In this document: piece after piece, positions 25,457 to 33,745 of the stretch
How positions within the stretch are numbered: position 1 is the first letter of the stretch
How the letters are laid out: the number at the start of each line of letters is the position of its first letter
From: Anaeroplasma bactoclasticum
GTDB lineage: Bacteria; Bacillota_I; Bacilli_A; ML615J-28; CAG-313
NCBI GenBank assembly: GCA_023667245.1
Contig: JAMPAL010000006.1
Location: 1 to 64,000, forward strand
Reading direction: 5' to 3'
Length of the DNA: 64,000 bases
Translations under genes and position numbers: made by a program
Notes under the pieces: model-generated
Database searches by the model: none
The model's input: only the letters and a program-made list of their open reading frames with translations
Told to the model about the DNA's origin: nothing

Positions 25457-26527
25457 TTATAATTTTTGGTAATTTGCCATTACATAATTGGCAATTCGAC
25501 CACGTACATCTATATGCTTCGTATTATCCCTTGTTGGATGCACTCGGTTTGTCAATAAACAAAAACCAATGCCGTGTATACGATCAATAAAGATGCTTGT
25601 TCCTGTAAATCCAGTATGATGAATGGTTTCTGGACTCGTTAAATCCCCATTAGGTCCACCTAATCCTCCTACCATCCAACCTAGTGAGCGAATCACTTCA
25701 TGAAGTGCTACTCCTTGATGCATTTCTACTTCTGGTTGGAATAGTCGATCAATTGTTCGTGGATTTAAAATCGTTTTTCCTTGATACATTCCTTGATTGA
25801 GAATCATTTGTATAAAATGAGAACAGTCTTCAATGGTTGAAAATAATCCCGCATGCCCTGCAACCCCGCCTAATAAATAAGCCGTTTCGTCATGTACCAC
25901 TCCTCTTTGTATACCTTGGTATAAAGCATTGTTGCGATACTCGGTTGGTGCACATCTTTCTTTTTGTTGTGGAGTATATCCTGTATCGGTCATATCAAGT
26001 GGTGCAAAAATATGTTGCTCCGTATACACGTTTAAAGGCATTCCGGTGATGACTTCGACAATTTTACCTAATAAAATAAAACCGATATCTGAATAATGGA
26101 TTTTCATGCCCGTTTCATAACTTAATTGTGTTTCATAAATTTGTTGCCACACCTCATCTGCACCTTGCATCTTCATCAATCCTTTTACGCCTTCTGGAAG
26201 ACCAGATGTATGCGTTAATAAATGCCATATCGTAATAGAGTCATACTGGAATTTTGGCAAATACGTTTTAACCTTTGTTTGTAAACGCAAACGCCCCTGT
26301 TCCAATAACTGTAAGACTGCTGTAGTAGTTGCAACAACTTTTGATAACGAAGCCATATCATAAATGGTATCTATTGTATTTTCTTCTACTTCTGGTAGAA
26401 TTGATCGCTTGCCAACACTACCCAATAGGACTCGGTCAGGAAAGACAAGGGCATAATTAGCACCAGGAATTTGGCTCTGCTCGATTTCTTGCGCAATCAA
26501 CTGATTGAGTTTTTCTAAACTATCCAT
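25457..26527 (-). CDS. Beta-lactamase-fold serine hydrolase
   Basis: The 356-residue cytoplasmic-looking protein (no signal peptide) has the class C/esterase layout: SxxK as SLSK with Ser60, YSD near residue 143 in place of YxN, and HTG near residue 285. Members are esterases, peptidases or amidases, such as PBP4*-like proteins, more often than true beta-lactamases. It lies nine bases after tyrS and 24 bases before the PIG-L gene. Its position suggests a cell-wall or peptide ester function, but the substrate is unknown. Confidence 0.88.
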   Translation of the reverse strand: MDSLEKLNQLIAQEIEQSQIPGANYALVFPDRVLLGSVGKRSILPEVEENTIDTIYDMASLSKVVATTTAVLQLLEQGRLRLQTKVKTYLPKFQYDSITIWHLLTHTSGLPEGVKGLMKMQGADEVWQQIYETQLSYETGMKIHYSDIGFILLGKIVEVITGMPLNVYTEQHIFAPLDMTDTGYTPQQKERCAPTEYRNNALYQGIQRGVVHDETAYLLGGVAGHAGLFSTIEDCSHFIQMILNQGMYQGKTILNPRTIDRLFQPEVEMHQGVALHEVIRSLGWMVGGLGGPNGDLTSPETIHHTGFTGTSIFIDRIHGIGFCLLTNRVHPTRDNTKHIDVRGRIANYVMANYQKL

Positions 26528-26536
26528 ACATCCACC

Positions 26537-27769
26537 TTATTGATGTACAATGAGGAAATAATTTTTCTTTCCCCGACGAATCACTGTATAAGTCTCTCCA
26601 ATAGCTCCTTGTTTTGTGATGAGGGCATCCAATGATTTGTTTTGCACCCCATTTACGACTACACCGCCACCTTGGATAAAATCTCTTGCTTCTCGTTTGG
26701 AAGAAGCAGCTTTGGTTAAAACTAGGGCATCAATTAAAGATACATCTGTATCTAGACAAATGGTAGGTACACCTTCAAATCCCATAGCAATTTCTTCTTT
26801 GGTTAAATCAGCGATTTTACCACTAAATAAAGCCTCACTTAATTTCAACGCTTGTTGATAAGCGGCTTCGCCATGAATCATTGTTGTCATTTCCTTAGCT
26901 AAAGCTTTTTGTGCTTTTCTAAGATGTGGTTCTTCTTGGAATGAAACCTCTAAGGCCTCTATTTCTTCTTTTGTTAAGAAAGTAAATTGTTTTAACTCAC
27001 GAATAACATCGTTATCTGGTGTGTTAATCCAAAACTGATAAAAAGCATATGGTGTGGTTTTTTCAGCATCTAGCCAAATTGCTCCACCTTCAGTTTTACC
27101 AAACTTTGTGCCATCGCTTTTGGTAAATAGCGGAACCGTAACTCCATAAGCCTCTGCTTCTGTACCATGAAGTTTACGAATCAACTCCAAACCTGAGGTG
27201 ATATTTCCCCATTGATCTTGTCCACCAATTTGAAGTGTACAATGATGATGCGCAAATAGATGCTCAAAATCAAGTGCTTGTAAGATTTGGTAGGAAAATT
27301 CTGTATAAGATATTCCACTATCTAGGCGTGATTTAACCGTTTCTTTGTTAATCATATAATTGACATTAAAGAACTTTCCATAATGTCTTAAGAAAGTCAA
27401 TACATCAATATTATGGGTCCAATCATAATTGTTCACCATATCGCAACAAAACAATCGTTTGGCTTGTTCATACAGACAAGTTGCATTATGATCTAGTTGT
27501 TCTTTTGTCAATAGTTTTCTTTCAGCTGTAGGCTTAGGGTCTCCAATACTACCTGTTGCTCCACCAATTAAAATAATTGGATGATTTCCTTTGGCCTCTA
27601 ATCGTTTTGCAAAGATAAAGACCAATAGGTGTCCTACATGTAAACTATCCCCTGTTGGGTCCGTACCTAAATAAAATGTCAATTCTCCTTTGTTTATTTT
27701 ATCAATGACAGCTTCGTCTGTAATGTTGTGAATCAAACCACGCCATTTTAATTCTTCAAATAAATTCAT
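26537..27769 (-). CDS. tyrS: Tyrosyl-tRNA synthetase
   Basis: This enzyme charges tRNA-Tyr. The 410-residue protein has the class I signatures GTDPTGDSLHVGHLLVF (HIGH-like) and KFGKTEGGAIWLD (KMSKS-like), tRNA- and tyrosine-binding residues in QILQALDFEHL and GGQDQWGNI, and a C-terminal S4 domain (KREARDFIQGGGVVVNG). GGAGGAAA precedes the ATG. Expression is set by the T-box leader directly upstream. It is followed at nine bases by the serine hydrolase gene with no terminator between. Confidence 0.97.
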   Translation of the reverse strand: MNLFEELKWRGLIHNITDEAVIDKINKGELTFYLGTDPTGDSLHVGHLLVFIFAKRLEAKGNHPIILIGGATGSIGDPKPTAERKLLTKEQLDHNATCLYEQAKRLFCCDMVNNYDWTHNIDVLTFLRHYGKFFNVNYMINKETVKSRLDSGISYTEFSYQILQALDFEHLFAHHHCTLQIGGQDQWGNITSGLELIRKLHGTEAEAYGVTVPLFTKSDGTKFGKTEGGAIWLDAEKTTPYAFYQFWINTPDNDVIRELKQFTFLTKEEIEALEVSFQEEPHLRKAQKALAKEMTTMIHGEAAYQQALKLSEALFSGKIADLTKEEIAMGFEGVPTICLDTDVSLIDALVLTKAASSKREARDFIQGGGVVVNGVQNKSLDALITKQGAIGETYTVIRRGKKNYFLIVHQ

Positions 27770-27791
27770 TGTTATTTCCTCCTCTATTTAT

Positions 27792-28005
27792 AAAAAAATG
27801 TCCCTAAAACACAAATGATCGGAAAAGTCAATTTTTCCACCTATCACTGGTTTTAAGGACGAAACATAGGTTCCGCGGTACCACCTTAATTCAAAAAAGG
27901 GATTCCTTTTTTGCACTTTCTTATGTGGGTAACTCATTGTTTACCGATAATTGTAATTCATATATTTCATTGTTTACTCTTTCACCAACCGAGTAATTCT
28001 CTACA
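27792..28005 (-). promoter_or_regulatory. T-box riboswitch of tyrS
   Basis: Read on the minus strand, the leader has a Stem I part with AGAGA and GGTTGGTGAAAG, a candidate UAC (Tyr) specifier at 27953-27955, and the T-box core AAGGTGGTACCGCGG (27873-27887). Its UGGU can pair with the ACCA end of uncharged tRNA-Tyr. The terminator pairs GTCCTTAAAAC (27850-27860) with GTTTTAGGGAC (27800-27810) and ends in seven T residues. Stem I is somewhat short. Uncharged tRNA-Tyr should favour read-through. Confidence 0.93.
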
Positions 28006-28034
28006 TTTTCCATAAATATACTACTATTGTAAAT

Positions 28035-29108
28035 CTATTTTGTAGATTGTCTCCATACAATACTATAATCTACATTTTTATTAATTTCAATCTCAGCTTG
28101 TTCCATTTCCTCTTTATCTGGATCATCGTAATAACTATCTTCTAACTCAGCTTGATGCATCAAATCGGTTAACATATCCATAGCTACTTCTCCTATTTCA
28201 TAAATAGGTGTATTGATGCATGTCAATGTTGGACGAGATAGTTCTGCATATTTTGTATTTTGAAAACCAATGACCTGAAGATCATCTGGTATAGCAATGT
28301 GTAAACTTCTTGCCACATTGATAAATGAAACCGCCATGGAGTCACGAACAACCAAAGCCACCTCAGGATGTTCTTGTTCCAAAATTTCCCGATAAGCGAT
28401 TTCATTGAGATGGGTCTTTCCAGAAACATTAATGATACGTGGTTCAAGACCTGCTTCTCTCATTGCGGCCTCATACCCTTCTACTTTTAAATCATTTACT
28501 GCATACTTTCGAATGGTTGAAATAATCCATATACGTTTATTGCCCCTTTTAATCATCTCTTTGGTCATTTCATAAGCGGCCTTTTTATAATCAATTGCTA
28601 CATAGGGTATTTCTAAATCGCGACAAATACTATTGGTCAGTACAACGCTTACACTAGAATCTTTGATAATTTGAATATATTCTTCAGCAATTTCATCATT
28701 GATATACAAAATACCATCTACACCTGATGATAAAACAGTACGCCATAATTCTTGTTCTTGTACAACTGGATGATCTGTGCTATTGCTATCATTTACAAAT
28801 AACCGGAGCAAATAACCCCTACGAGCTGCTGTTGAGGCAATACCATCAACCATACCCGCAATAGAACTACGTGTTAATTCTGGAACAACTACCGCAACGG
28901 TTGTTGATCTAGAACTGGCAAGACCTTTGGCGTTCAAGTTAGGTTTATATCCTAATTCTTTAATAATTTTTTCAATTCTTTCACGTGTTGCTGGCTTTAC
29001 TTTTTCTGGATGATTCAAAACTCTTGATACAGTAGCCAGTGATACACCTGCTGCCCCTGCAACGTCATAAATCTTATTTGGACTTGTACGTCTATCACCT
29101 TTCATCAT
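28035..29108 (-). CDS. LacI-family transcriptional regulator (CcpA-like)
   Basis: The 357-residue regulator has an N-terminal LacI helix-turn-helix (IYDVAGAAGVSLATVSRVLNH), a hinge helix with NAKGLASSRS, and a periplasmic-binding-protein-like sensor domain. Similarity in the head and hinge is highest to CcpA-type proteins, but I cannot show that it is CcpA. A 25-residue acidic stretch near the C-terminus (YYDDPDKEEMEQAE) is unusual. Two ATG codons follow GAGGTAAG. It has its own consensus promoter, with a cre-like site upstream. Confidence 0.88.
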   Translation of the reverse strand: MMKGDRRTSPNKIYDVAGAAGVSLATVSRVLNHPEKVKPATRERIEKIIKELGYKPNLNAKGLASSRSTTVAVVVPELTRSSIAGMVDGIASTAARRGYLLRLFVNDSNSTDHPVVQEQELWRTVLSSGVDGILYINDEIAEEYIQIIKDSSVSVVLTNSICRDLEIPYVAIDYKKAAYEMTKEMIKRGNKRIWIISTIRKYAVNDLKVEGYEAAMREAGLEPRIINVSGKTHLNEIAYREILEQEHPEVALVVRDSMAVSFINVARSLHIAIPDDLQVIGFQNTKYAELSRPTLTCINTPIYEIGEVAMDMLTDLMHQAELEDSYYDDPDKEEMEQAEIEINKNVDYSIVWRQSTK

Positions 29109-29137
29109 CTTACCTCATTTCTATATTCTTCCGTTTT

Positions 29138-29166
29138 ATTATACCACAAATCGGACAAAATATCAA
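29138..29166 (-). promoter_or_regulatory. Sigma-A promoter of the LacI-family gene
   Basis: TTGATA (29161-29166) and TATAAT (29138-29143) with a 17-base spacer. Confidence 0.8.
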
Positions 29167-29206
29167 TAGAATTTGCAAACTTTTATGAAAATTTATTGAG
29201 TCCTTT

Positions 29207-29220
29207 TCATAACGCTTTAA
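29207..29220 (-). promoter_or_regulatory. Possible cre-like operator
   Basis: The minus-strand sequence TTAAAGCGTTATGA matches the catabolite-responsive element consensus at 12 of 14 positions. It lies 41 bases upstream of the LacI-family promoter, so autoregulation is possible. The regulator's real site is unknown. Confidence 0.35.
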
Positions 29221-29226
29221 CCTAAA

Positions 29227-30492
29227 CTATTCTCCACTTTTATTTTCCAAAATAGCTTTTAAAATATAATTGGCTTTACCTGCACCTAAGAATACCCAAA
29301 CCTCTTCTTTTTTTCCAATTTGATGAATGTCTAGTTCTTGTATCGTAGAAAAAGAGGCAAATATTTTATCCACTTTATCTTGCAATTTTTGACTGGTTTT
29401 CTCTCTTTTGGATGAAAACACATCTAGTAAATAGACACTATCATATAATTTTAAAGCCTGAATAAATTCCTTCTTAAAATGAAATGTTCGCTCATAAGTA
29501 TGTGGTTGGAATATAGCATGAACCTTATAGTGAGGATATTGTAAACGTAATGTTTCATAAAGAGCCTTCATTTCGGTTGGATGATGTGCATAATCATCAA
29601 TTAAAATACTATTGTGATAGGTATATGTCGTTAATCTTCGGTGTGGCAATTGATCCTTTGTCAATGTTCGTGGTGTAAAGCCATTTAAGTATAATGTCAT
29701 ATAACTTGCTACATAGTTATAAATCATGTGACGCCCTAAATAGGGTACTTTTAAATACAAATTTCCACAGTAGTTAACTTGAATATAATAACATTGCGCA
29801 GTTGTACTCAAGATTTTGATTCGTATATCGTTTTTTTTGCCAAAGCCAAAAGTTAGTTTTTGAGGGTGCTTAATTTTAGAAGCTAGTGGGTCATCTCCAT
29901 TGATGAGTACTGTTTTGGCTTGGCTCGCAAATTGCTGAAAAGCATGAAGCAATTGTTTTTTAGACTTGTAATAATCGGTATGATCTAGTTCAATATTATT
30001 GATAATTAGCCATTCTGGATGATAGGATAAAAAATGAGATTGATATTCACAGGCCTCTAAAATAAGGTATTCACTTGGATAACTATCGCCTTCTCCATCA
30101 CCAATAATAAAATTGCATTTTTTATCTAACATTTGGGTTAAGAAATAAGACGTGGTTGTTTTGCCATGTGTTCCCGCCACAGCAATAATCTTTTTATGCA
30201 AATGTTGGCCAATAAAATCATGATAATATGCATAAGGATATTGACAACGCATAATTTCTTTTACTTCTTCATTATTGTCCTGATGGAAAGCATTTCCAAT
30301 AATATAAAAAGCATTTCCTTGAATATTCGCTTTATCAAACGCAAATATAGGGATTTGCTTTTCTCTCAGTGAGTCTTCTGTAAAATAATATTCATCTGTA
30401 TCACTTCCCACCACTTGATGTTGTTCTCCTTGAAGCATTTTTGCAAGACTCGACATTCCGGTTCCCTTGATACCTACTAAATAATATTTCAT
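29227..30492 (-). CDS. murC: MurC-type UDP-N-acetylmuramate:L-alanine ligase
   Basis: This enzyme adds L-alanine to UDP-MurNAc, the first amino acid of the peptidoglycan stem peptide. The 421-residue protein has the MurC nucleotide site GIKGTGMSSLAK, the ATP loop AGTHGKTTTSYF, YILEACEYQSHFL in the middle domain, and the C-terminal IDDYAHHPTEMKA. The length is a little short for MurC (usually 430-460). A Mpl-type ligase is a less likely alternative. AGGTGAT precedes the ATG. Confidence 0.85.
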   Translation of the reverse strand: MKYYLVGIKGTGMSSLAKMLQGEQHQVVGSDTDEYYFTEDSLREKQIPIFAFDKANIQGNAFYIIGNAFHQDNNEEVKEIMRCQYPYAYYHDFIGQHLHKKIIAVAGTHGKTTTSYFLTQMLDKKCNFIIGDGEGDSYPSEYLILEACEYQSHFLSYHPEWLIINNIELDHTDYYKSKKQLLHAFQQFASQAKTVLINGDDPLASKIKHPQKLTFGFGKKNDIRIKILSTTAQCYYIQVNYCGNLYLKVPYLGRHMIYNYVASYMTLYLNGFTPRTLTKDQLPHRRLTTYTYHNSILIDDYAHHPTEMKALYETLRLQYPHYKVHAIFQPHTYERTFHFKKEFIQALKLYDSVYLLDVFSSKREKTSQKLQDKVDKIFASFSTIQELDIHQIGKKEEVWVFLGAGKANYILKAILENKSGE

Positions 30493-30550
30493 TTTATCAC
30501 CTATTGTAATCTATGACAAATATCTACATTGGGTGACAATATTCTCTTGT

Positions 30551-31348
30551 TTATATTAAATCAATCTCGGGGATCTCATATCCATCATCATATATTTGAG
30601 ATGATAAATGCTGTGTACACGTCATCTTCCCTAACATATCCTTTTCAATTTGATATTGTTCTATACTATCAAAACATTTTAAGCGCAACTGACTATCAAT
30701 TTGGATTGTTAATGTGACAGATTGAAAAACAGGATCTTGACTTAATTTGCCAAAACGACGCATTTGTTTCACCAAATGAACCGTTGAAAGTACTGGGTCC
30801 AATTGATACGTGATGATACACATATTTTCTTCTACAACTCTTGTTGAACTTAAAATGGTATTGTCTTGGACCAAATACGTAAATAGCGTATCATGTGAAG
30901 GTAATTTACCATACTCATCTAGATAATCCGCTATAGATTTGCTGATAACCTTTTTTTCATCACTATCATAATATTGCACTTGTTGATTATCGAATTGCAA
31001 TCGATGCTCATGTTTTACAAATAACGAGTCTGTTACCATTGTGCTATAAAAACCTTCTGGCATAGCGTAAAGTTTAGTTGTTGTTGCCTGCTTATAGGAA
31101 ATTAATCCTTTACGGGCAATGGTTTCGCCACTCGTTTCTATATAATAATTCCCTTTTTCTGTTAAGCTTTGAATAACATGTTTCAAAAGTGCTTCATTCG
31201 TATAATCTGAAAAAATAGTTTTATTCATCATTACAGGAGGAAGAACCTGAGGATGATCTAAACCTATTTCCGTTTTACAGCCCGTAATCAATACCAAAGC
31301 CACATTCATACAAATCAATGTAAATCGTTTCAAATGTAGTTCCATCAT
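30551..31348 (-). CDS. Lipoprotein of unknown function
   Basis: The protein of about 265 residues starts at an ATG at 31348 (GAAAGGAG upstream; a second ATG follows directly). The signal ends at the lipobox LITGC. The mature part is a soluble domain of alternating strands with no family I recognise; it vaguely resembles LolA/LppX-like carrier lipoproteins. It has its own perfect promoter and lies upstream of murC in the same direction, so murC may be transcribed with it. A longer in-frame start at 31399 would fall on the -35 box. Confidence 0.75.
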   Translation of the reverse strand: MMELHLKRFTLICMNVALVLITGCKTEIGLDHPQVLPPVMMNKTIFSDYTNEALLKHVIQSLTEKGNYYIETSGETIARKGLISYKQATTTKLYAMPEGFYSTMVTDSLFVKHEHRLQFDNQQVQYYDSDEKKVISKSIADYLDEYGKLPSHDTLFTYLVQDNTILSSTRVVEENMCIITYQLDPVLSTVHLVKQMRRFGKLSQDPVFQSVTLTIQIDSQLRLKCFDSIEQYQIEKDMLGKMTCTQHLSSQIYDDGYEIPEIDLI

Positions 31349-31370
31349 CGGTCTCCTTTCAAATAGCGTT

Positions 31371-31399
31371 ATTATAGCACTTTTTTTATAAATAGTCAA
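31371..31399 (-). promoter_or_regulatory. Sigma-A promoter of the lipoprotein/murC unit
   Basis: TTGACT (31394-31399) and TATAAT (31371-31376) with a 17-base spacer. Confidence 0.85.
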
Positions 31400-31449
31400 A
31401 TTTTGACAAAGTATTACAAAAATGTTACGATTTGAATTTTTCCTACAAA

Positions 31450-31483
31450 AAAAAGACTACTTCGTTTGTTACGTAGTCTTTTT
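31450..31483 (-). terminator. Terminator after the MATE transporter gene
   Basis: An 11-bp stem (aaaaagactac with complement) with a 12-base loop and flanking A- and T-runs, three bases after the stop. Confidence 0.85.
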
Positions 31484-31485
31484 CG

Positions 31486-32877
31486 TCATTTAGAACTATG
31501 ATTGATTTGCTTAACTTCTGCTTCCCGTCTTTTGAAAACGCGTGGGAAAGATACAAAAATCACAATGGTCGTAATGATACCTGCTATAAAATCAGCTATT
31601 CCTTCTGATAAATAAACCCCTTTATAGCCCATCCAATGGGTTAATAAAAAGCAAAGTGGAATCAATATAATTACCTTCCTCAATACCGCAAGAAATAAAG
31701 CAGACAGAGATTGTCCTAAAGCTACATTGATATTTTGAAGTGTCATTTGGACAAAAAACATAATGGATCCCATCAAAAAATAAGGTGTATAGGAACGAAC
31801 AATATCTTCTACTGTATCGCTAGCAGAAAACATATACGCATATACTTGAGGTATCGTGAGAGATACTGACCAAACAATGATGGCAAAAAGAAAAGCAATT
31901 AAAGTGATATACCGAATTCCCTCTTTTAAACGTTTGGCATTTCCTTTACCATAATTGTAACTTACAAATGGTTGCATACCATAACCCAAACCATTCAGTG
32001 GAAGTGAAATCAATTGTAATGCACTAAGCATAATGGTTAACGCAGCAGTATAATCTTGATTTCCTCCTGTTGACCATTTCAAATTAAGGTTAAAAACAAT
32101 TTGAATGGCACATTCCGTTAATGTCATAATAAATGGCGAAATACCTAACGAAAGAATACTGGCAATTCTTTTGAAATTCCATTTCATTTCTAGAATGCGG
32201 AGTCGAAATATGCTTTTTTTGGAAAGAAAGAAAAACATAATCCAAATAAAAGATATCAGTTGTGATAAAACAGTAGCCAAGCTAGCCCCATTTACACCCA
32301 TACCTAGTGTAAAAATAAAGATAGGATCTAAGATAATATTCGCAAGTGCACCAATTAAAACAGAAAGCATAGCCGTCAAAGCATATCCTTGAGCTGTAAT
32401 AAATGGATTTAATCCTTGAGTAAAGATAACAAATAGTGTGCCACCTGAGTAAATTTGTAAATATGAAGTTGCAAAATCAACTGAGGCTAGTGGACATCCA
32501 AATAGGATAACAATATCCCTTGCAAAGAAAAAGGTAATCAAACTGATAATAGAACCAGTCATAAATAATAGCATAAATGCAGTATTAAAAATATGATTGG
32601 CTTCTACTAGATGATTTTCACCTAGTTTCATACTCGCGCGCGGCGATCCACCAAGTCCAATTAAATTTGCAAAAGCTTGAATGATTAAGGTGATTGGCAA
32701 AACAATCCCTAGTGCCGCAAGTGCCTCCATTCCTGATTCTTGGATTGCAGAAACATACATCCTATCAACAATATTATATAGAAATGTAATGAGTTGAGCT
32801 ATTACTGCTGGAAGAGTAAGCCGGAATATCAGAGGAAGAATTTTCCCTTTTTCTAATTGCTCTGTTGTATTTTTCAT
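31486..32877 (-). CDS. MATE-family multidrug/toxin efflux transporter
   Basis: The 463-residue membrane protein has twelve predicted helices and the MATE layout of two homologous halves. The N-terminal half starts with LPLIFRLTLPAVIAQLITFLYNIVDRMYVS, of which LPAVIAQL is the family hallmark, and the second half contains LPLNGLGYGMQPFVSYNYG. MATE proteins export drugs, dyes or metabolites by sodium or proton antiport. An AAGG ribosome site precedes the ATG. A strong promoter, a structured leader and a terminator lie upstream, suggesting attenuation control. Confidence 0.92.
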   Translation of the reverse strand: MKNTTEQLEKGKILPLIFRLTLPAVIAQLITFLYNIVDRMYVSAIQESGMEALAALGIVLPITLIIQAFANLIGLGGSPRASMKLGENHLVEANHIFNTAFMLLFMTGSIISLITFFFARDIVILFGCPLASVDFATSYLQIYSGGTLFVIFTQGLNPFITAQGYALTAMLSVLIGALANIILDPIFIFTLGMGVNGASLATVLSQLISFIWIMFFFLSKKSIFRLRILEMKWNFKRIASILSLGISPFIMTLTECAIQIVFNLNLKWSTGGNQDYTAALTIMLSALQLISLPLNGLGYGMQPFVSYNYGKGNAKRLKEGIRYITLIAFLFAIIVWSVSLTIPQVYAYMFSASDTVEDIVRSYTPYFLMGSIMFFVQMTLQNINVALGQSLSALFLAVLRKVIILIPLCFLLTHWMGYKGVYLSEGIADFIAGIITTIVIFVSFPRVFKRREAEVKQINHSSK

Positions 32878-32935
32878 AATGCCATCCCTTACTTTAAAAA
32901 TGTATAACTACTATTTTATCATATCATAAGTCATT

Positions 32936-33110
32936 TTAAAAAAGCAGTTATACTGCTTTTTCATCTTTTTGAATGTAAATTCGTTCATTCAAAACATCTA
33001 AAATTCAACACACCTCATCAAGAAAAATTGGTTTATTTTCTTTAGACGCTGCGTCATTTCTTTTTCATTCAATATCTATCTCAACTGTTCCATAAAACAC
33101 TCAACTAGAT
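32936..33110 (-). ncRNA. Structured leader or small RNA ahead of the MATE gene
   Basis: A predicted transcript of about 175 bases starts near 33110 and ends at a strong terminator hairpin (32939-32961). Its 5' end folds into a hairpin at 33072-33112: a 7-bp outer stem (ATATCTA with TAGATAT), an almost symmetric internal loop with GTTGAG on both sides, and a 4-bp inner stem. A short GC palindrome lies at 33045-33055. A 19-residue reading frame (33057 to 32998) has a poor ribosome site. It could be a leader that controls MATE read-through or a free small RNA; I recognise no known riboswitch class. Confidence 0.55.
32939..32961 (-). terminator. Terminator inside the MATE leader
   Basis: A 10-bp stem (aaaaagcagt with complement), 3-base loop, then six T residues on the minus strand, 62 bases before the MATE start codon. 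Confidence 0.88.
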
Positions 33111-33116
33111 ATCTTG

Positions 33117-33145
33117 ATTATACCAAAATAGACTTGTTTTGTCAA
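33117..33145 (-). promoter_or_regulatory. Perfect sigma-A promoter upstream of the MATE leader
   Basis: TTGACA (33140-33145) and TATAAT (33117-33122) with a 17-base spacer: consensus at every position. It lies after the rplS terminator, so it starts an independent transcript. Confidence 0.9.
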
Positions 33146-33161
33146 TTTGAAAAACAAAAAA

Positions 33162-33183
33162 GGACTTGGAAAAACCCAAATCC
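33162..33183 (-). terminator. Terminator after rplS
   Basis: On the minus strand GGATTTGG pairs with CCAAGTCC (one G-U pair), followed by six T residues. Confidence 0.8.
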
Positions 33184-33207
33184 CGATTTTTGTAAGGTAA
33201 TATGCGA

Positions 33208-33558
33208 TTAAGCACGACGTTCTTTGATACGAGCTGCTTTTGCAGAAAGAGAACGAATGTAACTTAATTTAGCACGACGTACTTTACCAAGACGTACAAC
33301 TTCGATTTTCGCAATCATTGGTGAATGTACTGGGAAAATTTTTTCAACTCCAATACCTGAAGACATTTTACGTACTGTAAATGTAGCACTAATGCCTCCA
33401 CCATGACGATAAATCACAAGACCTTCAAATATCTGAATTCTTTCTTTTTCGCCTTCTTTGATTCTTACGTGTACCTTAACAGTGTCACCAGCGCGGAACT
33501 CAGGAATATCATTTTTCATATAACCTTGAGTTACTGCTTGAATTAATTGTTGACTCAT
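33208..33558 (-). CDS. rplS: 50S ribosomal protein L19
   Basis: L19 lies at the interface of the ribosomal subunits. The 116-residue protein has the typical [28 protein letters not shown] and the [13 protein letters not shown] end. It usually follows trmD directly. Here it has its own promoter and leader, and five unrelated genes lie between it and trmD. Confidence 0.97.
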   Translation of the reverse strand: MSQQLIQAVTQGYMKNDIPEFRAGDTVKVHVRIKEGEKERIQIFEGLVIYRHGGGISATFTVRKMSSGIGVEKIFPVHSPMIAKIEVVRLGKVRRAKLSYIRSLSAKAARIKERRA

Positions 33559-33574
33559 AATAAACTCTCCTTAT

Positions 33575-33671
33575 CTTTCAATATTCATACATATACAAAC
33601 AAGCCAAATAGAATATCTATTGGGTATATCAGCGGAATATCGTGCTTTGATATGACCGTAAGCTTCATATC
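33575..33671 (-). promoter_or_regulatory. Putative L19-type ribosomal protein leader
   Basis: A leader of over 100 bases precedes rplS. A hairpin at the very 5' end pairs GATATGA with TCATATC (33649-33671). A second hairpin lies at 33604-33623. L19 leaders that feed back on rplS are known in Firmicutes. The match here is by position and structure only. Confidence 0.45.
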
Positions 33672-33678
33672 CTTTGGT

Positions 33679-33707
33679 ATTATACCATAATTTGTATGTT
33701 TTTTCAA
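33679..33707 (-). promoter_or_regulatory. Sigma-A promoter of rplS
   Basis: TTGAAA (33702-33707) and TATAAT (33679-33684) with a 17-base spacer. Confidence 0.85.
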
Positions 33708-33745
33708 CTAATGCGAACTATAATTTGTAATATAACGTAACCTAT

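Noticed and set aside
32998-33057. A 19-residue leader peptide in the MATE leader
   Set aside because: There is an ATG and a stop, but no convincing ribosome site, so I mention it only within the leader entry.
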